Source: Avidehalobacter sp964569265 (lineage in GTDB: Bacteria > Bacillota > Dehalobacteriia > UBA4068 > UBA4997). From it: DNA of 18,211 bases. A model generated the notes under the pieces. It worked only from the letters and a program-made list of their open reading frames with translations. It was not told the origin of the DNA and did not search any database. Positions 13,310-18,211 of this stretch are shown in pieces. The translations under genes were made by a program, and so were the position numbers. Position 1 is the first letter of the stretch. Every line of letters starts with the position of its first letter. The DNA lies in contig CAZMTO010000030.1 of the NCBI GenBank assembly GCA_964569265.1, positions 1 through 18,211 of the forward strand, written 5' to 3'.

Positions 13310-14890
13310 ATGGATATGAGAGAGAGCCTGGCGGCTGCCGGGTATGTTAATCTGGGTGAAATTTATGAAAACCTGCCGCCGGTAAAGCTGGTGGAAGAAG
13401 CACTGCGCCGCGGCGAAGGTTGTTTGTCTTCGACCGGTGCGTTGGCGGTAGAAACCGGCAAGTATACCGGGCGTTCGCCGGAGGACCGCTTTATTGTTAA
13501 GGACGAAACCACTGAAAATACCGTGGCCTGGGGCAACATAAACCGCCCCTTTGAGCCGGAAGCATTTGCTGCTTTAAAGGCTCGCCAAAAGGCATATTTG
13601 GAAGGCAAAGACGTTTTTGTTTTTGAGGGCTTTGTAGGCGCTGACCCCAAGCACCGCATTGCTGTGCGTGTAATTAACGAATACGCCTGGCAGAACCTGT
13701 TTATTCACCAGTTGCTGCGCCGCCCCACTGCCGAAGAACTGGCAGAATTTAAGCCGGAGGTTACCCTGGTATGCACGCCCGGCTTTAAGGCTGTGCCCGA
13801 TTTGGATAAAACAAATTCTGAAGCGTTTATTATTCTTAACTTTACCAGCAAAGAAATTTTGATTGGTGCTGCTGCTTATGCCGGTGAAATGAAGAAGAGC
13901 TGCTTTAGCTATATGAACTATATGATGCCCGAAGCTGGCGTTTGCCCGATGCATTGTTCGGCTAACATTGGCGCCGATGGCAAAACGGCATTGTTCTTTG
14001 GGCTTTCCGGCACCGGCAAAACCACTCTTTCTGCCGACCCGAACCGCAGCCTTATTGGTGACGATGAACACGGTTGGTCTGAGGACGGTATTTTTAACTT
14101 TGAGGGCGGTTGCTATGCCAAGGCCATCAAGCTTTCTAAAGAGGGCGAGCCGCAGATTTGGAACGCCATTAAATTTGGTGCTGTTATTGAAAACGTTATT
14201 ATGGACGAAGAAACCCGCGTTGCCGACTACGATGACGATTCTTTGACGGAAAATATTCGTACCGGCTACCCGGTAGAACATATTCCGGATTCGGTATTGT
14301 CCGGTCAGGGCGGTCATCCGCAGGCTATTATCTTTTTGACTGCCGACGCGTTTGGCGTTTTGCCGCCCATTGCCAAGCTGGACAGAAACCAGGCAAGCTA
14401 CTACTACCTGTCGGGCTACACCAGCAAGCTGGCCGGCACCGAACGTGGTATCACCGAGCCGCAGGCAACATTCTCTGCCGGCTTTGGCGCACCCTTTTTG
14501 CCGCGTGCCGTTGGCGAATATGCCGAGCTGCTGAAAGCTAATCTGGCTAAATACGGCACCGAGGTTTATATGCTGAACACCGGTTGGAGCGGCGGCCCTT
14601 ACGGTGTAGGCTCCAGAATGAAGCTGGGCTACACCCGTGCAATGGTAACTGCCATTTTAAACGGTGCGCTTAAAGATGTGGAGTTTGAAAACGACCCGAT
14701 CTTTAATTTGTCTATCCCCAAGAGCTGCCCCGATGTTCCGGCTGAGGTTTTGAACCCCCGCAACACCTGGGAGGATAAAGCGGCCTATGATGAATCGGCT
14801 AAAAAGCTGGCTGATTTGTTTGCCGAAAACTTTAAGACTTATGCCGGTGTGGACGAGGCTATTGCCAATGCCGGTCCGCATAAAAACTAA
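13310..14890 (+). CDS. pckA: Phosphoenolpyruvate carboxykinase (ATP)
   Basis: The 526-residue enzyme interconverts oxaloacetate plus ATP and PEP plus CO2 plus ADP. In anaerobes it may run towards oxaloacetate and make ATP. Motifs: GRSPEDRFIV (residues 54-63), MMPEAGVCPMHCSANIG (205-221), kinase P-loop GLSGTGKTT (231-239), DDEHGWSEDG (251-260), and a C-terminal half with the usual TERGITEP and FGAPFLPR segments. The start is set at ATG 13310 by GGAAAGGA at 13297-13303. An in-frame TTG at 13286 would add eight residues but lacks a site; ATG 13316 is a close alternative. It follows ndk by about 50 bases and ends at a terminator (14903-14937). Confidence 0.97.
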   Translation: MDMRESLAAAGYVNLGEIYENLPPVKLVEEALRRGEGCLSSTGALAVETGKYTGRSPEDRFIVKDETTENTVAWGNINRPFEPEAFAALKARQKAYLEGKDVFVFEGFVGADPKHRIAVRVINEYAWQNLFIHQLLRRPTAEELAEFKPEVTLVCTPGFKAVPDLDKTNSEAFIILNFTSKEILIGAAAYAGEMKKSCFSYMNYMMPEAGVCPMHCSANIGADGKTALFFGLSGTGKTTLSADPNRSLIGDDEHGWSEDGIFNFEGGCYAKAIKLSKEGEPQIWNAIKFGAVIENVIMDEETRVADYDDDSLTENIRTGYPVEHIPDSVLSGQGGHPQAIIFLTADAFGVLPPIAKLDRNQASYYYLSGYTSKLAGTERGITEPQATFSAGFGAPFLPRAVGEYAELLKANLAKYGTEVYMLNTGWSGGPYGVGSRMKLGYTRAMVTAILNGALKDVEFENDPIFNLSIPKSCPDVPAEVLNPRNTWEDKAAYDESAKKLADLFAENFKTYAGVDEAIANAGPHKN

Positions 14891-14902
14891 ATTTATTAAC
14901 AT

Positions 14903-14937
14903 AAAAACGTCGGTGGGTGACTGCCGGCGTTTTTTTA
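14903..14937 (+). terminator. Terminator after pckA
   Basis: AACGTCGG pairs with CCGGCGTT (one G-T pair) around a 10-base loop and is followed by seven T. It ends the purA-ndk-pckA stretch. Confidence 0.88.
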
Positions 14938-15114
14938 TAAAAAATTTTACAAAAAAATAAAAAAGTTGTAAAAATTGCGTTACGATTTGGGCGGGTTGTC
15001 GGTTCTATATAATAGAAAAAGAAAACCGCGGGAAAAACAGCAGAAAAAATTTTGGTCTGCGGTGTCACTTTTGGGCAGGTTGATGGTGTGTAGAAAGTAG
15101 AGGACAACTGATTG

Positions 15115-15120
15115 TATAAT
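15115..15120 (+). promoter_or_regulatory. Candidate -10 box for the membrane protein gene
   Basis: A perfect TATAAT lies 26 bases before the start codon at 15146, but no good -35 lies 16-18 bases upstream. Another TATAAT is at 15008-15013, also without a clear -35. Confidence 0.35.
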
Positions 15121-15145
15121 TGTAATGCGAAAGGAGAAGGTGATA

Positions 15146-16138
15146 ATGGACAAAACAGTTGTGTTAAAAAAGATTTGTGTGGTGGCGGCGGTGTTGTGCC
15201 TGCCGCTGTGGTATCTGGCGTATGCTATGGTGTGGAGTGAATGGCCTGAAATTGCCGGAGGAACGGCATGGCCGGGTATTGGCGGTGCGCCGCTGGCCTT
15301 GCTGTTGCTGATTTTGGGCTATGTGCTGAAAAAGCGCCGGGCGGCTGTGGTGTTGTGTGCGGCAGGGCTGGTGGTGTTTGCGGCTGTGGCAGCCTGGGCG
15401 CTTGGCGGTGCGGCGATGCTGGGCAGCTATTGTTGGCAGCCGTTTGGTGATAAAATTACCGTTGGCAGCGATTGGACAGAGGTTGAGGCGGCAGAGGCCG
15501 ACGAGGTGCAGCTTTGGCTGGGGCGCGACGATGCCGGTGAGGATATTTGGCTGACGGTGGACGATGAAGCCGACCGCGATTACATATTGTGGACGCTGGC
15601 AAAGCTGGAATGTTATAAAAAGCCGCTGGCAGAGGACTTTGGCGTGTATTCACCCGGGGCTGAGGATGGGGTGAACTGGCGTTATTACCCTGATTATGCA
15701 GACGTGGCGGCGAATGAACCGGTTTGGCATTTTAGGGTGGTGTGGAGTGATGGCAGTGATTGCCGGGTGGCGCTGGGTAATTTGCACTACTTTTGGCAGC
15801 CGCAGCACAGCGATGACAGTGATTTAAACCTGCCGATGCTGTACCCCAATTATCTGGCGGGGCGTTTGGCGGTGGGAGAATTCTTTTATTATCCTGATGA
15901 TGATAAAACACAGGAACCGCAAATTATGGATAAAAGCCGACTGGTGCTGCAAGCTGACAGCAGCGAAATTAAGGATTACACGCTGGCGTATTCCTACGAG
16001 GGGTATTACCTGCTGAGTGAAAACGGTGGCGAAGTAAAGATGTATCAGGCGCGGCCCTATGTGGCAGATGACGGCAGAACGTGGAATACTGCGGCGTTTT
16101 CGGTTTATCAGATGTTGCTGCAAAAGTATTTGGCGTAA
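15146..16138 (+). CDS. Membrane-anchored protein of unknown function
   Basis: I do not recognise this 330-residue protein. The start is placed at ATG 15146 because AAAGGAGAAGG (15130-15140) lies just upstream; ATG 15125 in the same frame has no such site. Three hydrophobic segments are visible (about 8-30, 46-62 and 65-93), the last two separated by the positively charged turn KKRR. A soluble domain of about 230 residues follows. It is rich in Asp, Glu, Trp and Tyr and strongly acidic, for example YYPDDDKTQEP and WSDGSD. By the positive-inside rule the KKRR turn is cytoplasmic, which puts the large domain outside. No catalytic motif or lipobox is seen. It is probably monocistronic, lying between terminators at 14903-14937 and 16154-16185. 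Confidence 0.7.
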   Translation: MDKTVVLKKICVVAAVLCLPLWYLAYAMVWSEWPEIAGGTAWPGIGGAPLALLLLILGYVLKKRRAAVVLCAAGLVVFAAVAAWALGGAAMLGSYCWQPFGDKITVGSDWTEVEAAEADEVQLWLGRDDAGEDIWLTVDDEADRDYILWTLAKLECYKKPLAEDFGVYSPGAEDGVNWRYYPDYADVAANEPVWHFRVVWSDGSDCRVALGNLHYFWQPQHSDDSDLNLPMLYPNYLAGRLAVGEFFYYPDDDKTQEPQIMDKSRLVLQADSSEIKDYTLAYSYEGYYLLSENGGEVKMYQARPYVADDGRTWNTAAFSVYQMLLQKYLA

Positions 16139-16153
16139 AAATTAAAGATATCG

Positions 16154-16185
16154 GGTGGGCTTTGCACAGGCAAGCCCACTTTTTT
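16154..16185 (+). terminator. Terminator after the membrane protein gene
   Basis: GTGGGCTT (16155-16162) pairs with AAGCCCAC (16172-16179) around a 9-base loop, followed by six T. Confidence 0.9.
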
Positions 16186-16207
16186 GCTGTACGGCAGGGT
16201 AAAATTG

Positions 16208-16216
16208 TGGTATGAT
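16208..16216 (+). promoter_or_regulatory. Candidate extended -10 promoter of nadE
   Basis: TGGTATGAT fits the extended -10 form (TGnTATAAT with one change), 31 bases before the start codon. The -35 region overlaps the preceding terminator and matches poorly. Confidence 0.45.
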
Positions 16217-16247
16217 ATAGGTATTAAAAAATAAAAGAGGTGCAATT

Positions 16248-17936
16248 ATGACGAAAATTGCGATTGCGCAGATAAAAGTGCGCGCCGGGCGACCGGATAT
16301 AAACTTTGAAACGATGAAGGAGCAGGCACGGCAGGCATACGAGCAGGGAACAGAGCTGCTGGTGTTCCCGGAGCTGGCGATGAGCGGCAGCTTTTTGGGG
16401 CAGGGCTGGGCCAGCCCTACGCTGCTGCACGAAATTGTGCGCTATAACGAAAAGTTGGTGTCGGCTACCAATGCCTTTGGTGATATGGCGGTGGTGTTTG
16501 GCAGCATTGGCCTGATGAAAGACCCGCAGGGCAACGAAAACCCTGCCAGTGCCATTTATGTGGCGCAGGGCGGGCGGCAGGTATCTTCTCCGATGGGGAA
16601 TTTCAGCGTTACGGTGGGTGGCCGTCAGTTTGATTTTGCCCTGCTTACCGAACAGCAGCAACAGCCCGCAGCACCTGTTGTGCTTAAGCTTTCGACATCT
16701 TTTTATGTGCAGGATAAAGGGCCGCAGTTTCATCAGAGCTTTGCGGCTTATGCCAAAACCTACGGCAAAACGGTGGTGTTTGCCAACCACGTTGGTGTGC
16801 AGGACAGCGGCAAGCCGGTGTATGTATATGATGGCGGCAGTGCGGTTTTTGCCCCCGGCGGCGATATGATAGCACGGGCCGGGCAGTTTACCGAAGAAAT
16901 GCTGCTGGTTGATACCGAAGCTGCAAACAGCGCTATAGAAATTGCGGCAAACGATGATGTATCGGTTATGCACGACGGTTTGGTACACGCTATCCGCGAA
17001 TACAGCGCCAACCTGGGGATAAAGCGGGCGGTTATCGGGCTTTCCGGCGGTATAGATTCGTGTGTAAATGCTTGCCTGCTGGCCGAAGCTTTGGGTGCCG
17101 AAAATGTGCTGGGTATAAATATGCCGACCGGATATAACAGCGATGCCACCAGAGAAATTGCCGCTAAGCTGGCGCAAAATTTGGGCATACGCTACGAGAT
17201 TATACCGATAGAAGGTCTGGTGGACGAAACGGCGGCACTGTTGGCTGCGGCCAATTTGCCGTTGGATGATGCTGCGCTGGAAAATGTACAGGCGCGTACT
17301 CGTGGGGCAGGTATTTTGGCGGCGGCAGCGGCGGCTTTTGGCGGTGCGGTTATCTGCAATGGCAACAAGAGCGAATTTACCGTGGGTTATGCCACTATGT
17401 ACGGTGATGCTGCCGGATATTTTGCGCCTATAGGTGATTTGTGGAAGTGTCAGGTGTATGAGCTGGCTAAATATATTTATGATACGGCGGCGACGATACC
17501 GATAGCGGCGCTGGAAATTAAGCCGAGTGCGGAGCTTTCGGCGGCGCAGGACATTGAACAGGGCCTGGGTGACCCGCTTACCTATGCATATCACGATTAT
17601 TTGTTCCGCGCCTGGGTAGAATGGGGGCTGGATGCTGCCGACATTTTGACCTATTATAATGACGGACGTTTGGCCGAGGTTATTGGTTGCGGCACTGAAC
17701 AGCTTAATGAGCTTTTTGCTACCCGCCAAAGCTTTATGGCCGATTTGGAAAAATGGTGGGGGCTTTACCGTGGGCTGGCGGTGGCCAAGCGCTTGCAGGC
17801 GCCGCCGGTGCTTTCGATGAGCAGACGGGCCTTTGGTGCCGACCTGCCGGAGTCGCAGACGGGCTGCTGGTTAGACGGTGAGTATAGGCGGTTGAAGGCG
17901 AGGGTGTTGGCTAAGGATGATCGCCTAACCCTATAG
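16248..17936 (+). CDS. nadE: NAD synthetase with degenerate glutaminase domain
   Basis: The 562-residue two-domain NadE makes NAD from deamido-NAD, ATP and an amino donor. The C-terminal synthetase domain (about 245-560) looks intact: P-loop SGGIDS (266-271), NMPTGYNSDA (291-300), NGNKSEFTVGYATMYGD (371-387) and KPSAEL (425-430). The N-terminal nitrilase-type domain (about 1-225) keeps the first triad residue, E42 in FPELAMSG. The segment that should carry the catalytic lysine is missing between about 107 and 120, and the position expected to hold the nucleophile in an ICED-type motif reads ALLTEQQQQ (131-139). There is no cysteine before C272. The protein should therefore use free ammonia or another partner's ammonia. 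The ATG follows AGAGGTG at 16236-16242. The reading frame is open throughout, so this is not an obvious frameshift. Confidence 0.92.
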   Translation: MTKIAIAQIKVRAGRPDINFETMKEQARQAYEQGTELLVFPELAMSGSFLGQGWASPTLLHEIVRYNEKLVSATNAFGDMAVVFGSIGLMKDPQGNENPASAIYVAQGGRQVSSPMGNFSVTVGGRQFDFALLTEQQQQPAAPVVLKLSTSFYVQDKGPQFHQSFAAYAKTYGKTVVFANHVGVQDSGKPVYVYDGGSAVFAPGGDMIARAGQFTEEMLLVDTEAANSAIEIAANDDVSVMHDGLVHAIREYSANLGIKRAVIGLSGGIDSCVNACLLAEALGAENVLGINMPTGYNSDATREIAAKLAQNLGIRYEIIPIEGLVDETAALLAAANLPLDDAALENVQARTRGAGILAAAAAAFGGAVICNGNKSEFTVGYATMYGDAAGYFAPIGDLWKCQVYELAKYIYDTAATIPIAALEIKPSAELSAAQDIEQGLGDPLTYAYHDYLFRAWVEWGLDAADILTYYNDGRLAEVIGCGTEQLNELFATRQSFMADLEKWWGLYRGLAVAKRLQAPPVLSMSRRAFGADLPESQTGCWLDGEYRRLKARVLAKDDRLTL

Positions 17937-18080
17937 ACCGGAATTGACAATAGCGGCACATCTACTTTGTCGTCAGTCTCCTCACTTGTCGGCGTACATT
18001 AAGTACGCCTCCTGCGACTCAAAATTCTATTCCGTGCATCTGGGGCACTCTTGCAATTCCTTGACTTTGGGTGGTTAACC
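17937..18080 (+). repeat. Right-edge tandem repeat, first unit (about 144 bp)
   Basis: The unit starts right after the nadE stop. It contains a degenerate ATCTACTTTGTCGT block, then CTTGTCGGCGTAC, a hairpin (GGCGTAC with GTACGCC), CTCCTGCGACTC and GGGGCACTCTTG, ending in TTTGGGTGGT. The second unit repeats it with an offset of 143-144 bases. A short reading frame through the second half looks incidental. Confidence 0.85.
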
Positions 18081-18211
18081 GGCAGAAGGGACAACTGCAC
18101 ACCATCTGCTGTGTCGTATAATTTTTCGCTTGTCGGCGTACTTTAGTACGCCTCCTGCGACTCAAAATTCTATTCCGTGCATCTGGGGCACTCTTGCAAT
18201 TCCTTGACTTT
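18081..18211 (+). repeat. Right-edge tandem repeat, second unit, cut by the window end
   Basis: From 18129 on it is nearly identical to 17985 onward, with one base missing and one changed in the hairpin loop and differences confined to a few positions before it. Bases 18088-18117 match the reversed middle copy at 25 of 30 positions. The unit continues past the window. Confidence 0.85.

Noticed and set aside
16224..17729. Long 501-codon open frame antisense to nadE
   Set aside because: It has no family resemblance, is rich in Arg, His and Gln as expected of a reverse-frame shadow, has no ribosome site, and the sense strand encodes a clear NAD synthetase.
17937..18211. CRISPR array at the right edge
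   Set aside because: The units are about 144 bases, nearly identical throughout, with no short repeat and variable spacer pattern and no cas gene.

Overview
The window reads as a chromosomal housekeeping region of a low-to-mid GC Bacillota. Evidence: strong AGGAGG-type ribosome binding sites, several near-consensus TTGACA-17-TATAAT promoters, rho-independent terminators after most transcription units, an LL-diaminopimelate aminotransferase route to lysine and cell wall, an ATP-type PEP carboxykinase, and LysM/M23 and 'stalk-domain' secreted proteins. An anaerobic gut-type lineage such as Negativicutes is my guess, but no marker in the window settles it.

Layout. 1-250: a copy of an intergenic repeat, then a hairpin. 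255-2125 (+): a cyclodeaminase/cyclohydrolase-family folate enzyme and the ATPase YchF. 2196-2888 (-): a secreted LysM-M23 endopeptidase with a TTG start. 3046-4561 (+): lgt followed closely by a short-chain dehydrogenase resembling the EF-P 5-aminopentanone reductase. 4634-5836 (-): dapL. 5951-8139 (-): class II fructose-bisphosphate aldolase coupled to a GT4 glycosyltransferase. 8257-8448: repeat copy. 8455-9747: an orphan phage-like pair, an XRE-S24 repressor and a divergent DUF1492/sigma-region-4-like activator. 9698-10636 (-): secreted stalk-domain protein. 10976-11210 (+): tRNA-Lys(CTT), tRNA-Lys(TTT) and tRNA-Glu(TTC). 11522-14890 (+): purA, ndk, pckA. 15146-16138 (+): membrane-anchored protein of unknown function. 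16248-17936 (+): two-domain NAD synthetase. 17937-18211: two tandem repeat copies running off the window.

The genes do not form one pathway. They are small independent units: cell envelope (M23, lgt, GT4, dapL), central carbon (fba, pckA), nucleotides and cofactors (purA, ndk, nadE, folate enzyme), translation (tRNAs, ychF, putative EF-P modification).

Most worth a second look: (1) the NAD synthetase keeps its synthetase domain, but its nitrilase-type glutaminase domain has no cysteine at all and lacks the catalytic-lysine segment, so it should be glutaminase-dead; (2) a family of divergent intergenic repeats with an apparently covarying hairpin, present at both ends and in the middle; (3) a stand-alone repressor/activator pair with repeated operator-like motifs but no prophage; (4) the dapL promoter is nested in the upstream operon's terminator so that dapL mRNA starts after the first hairpin arm. 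I saw no CRISPR array, insertion sequence or complete prophage.
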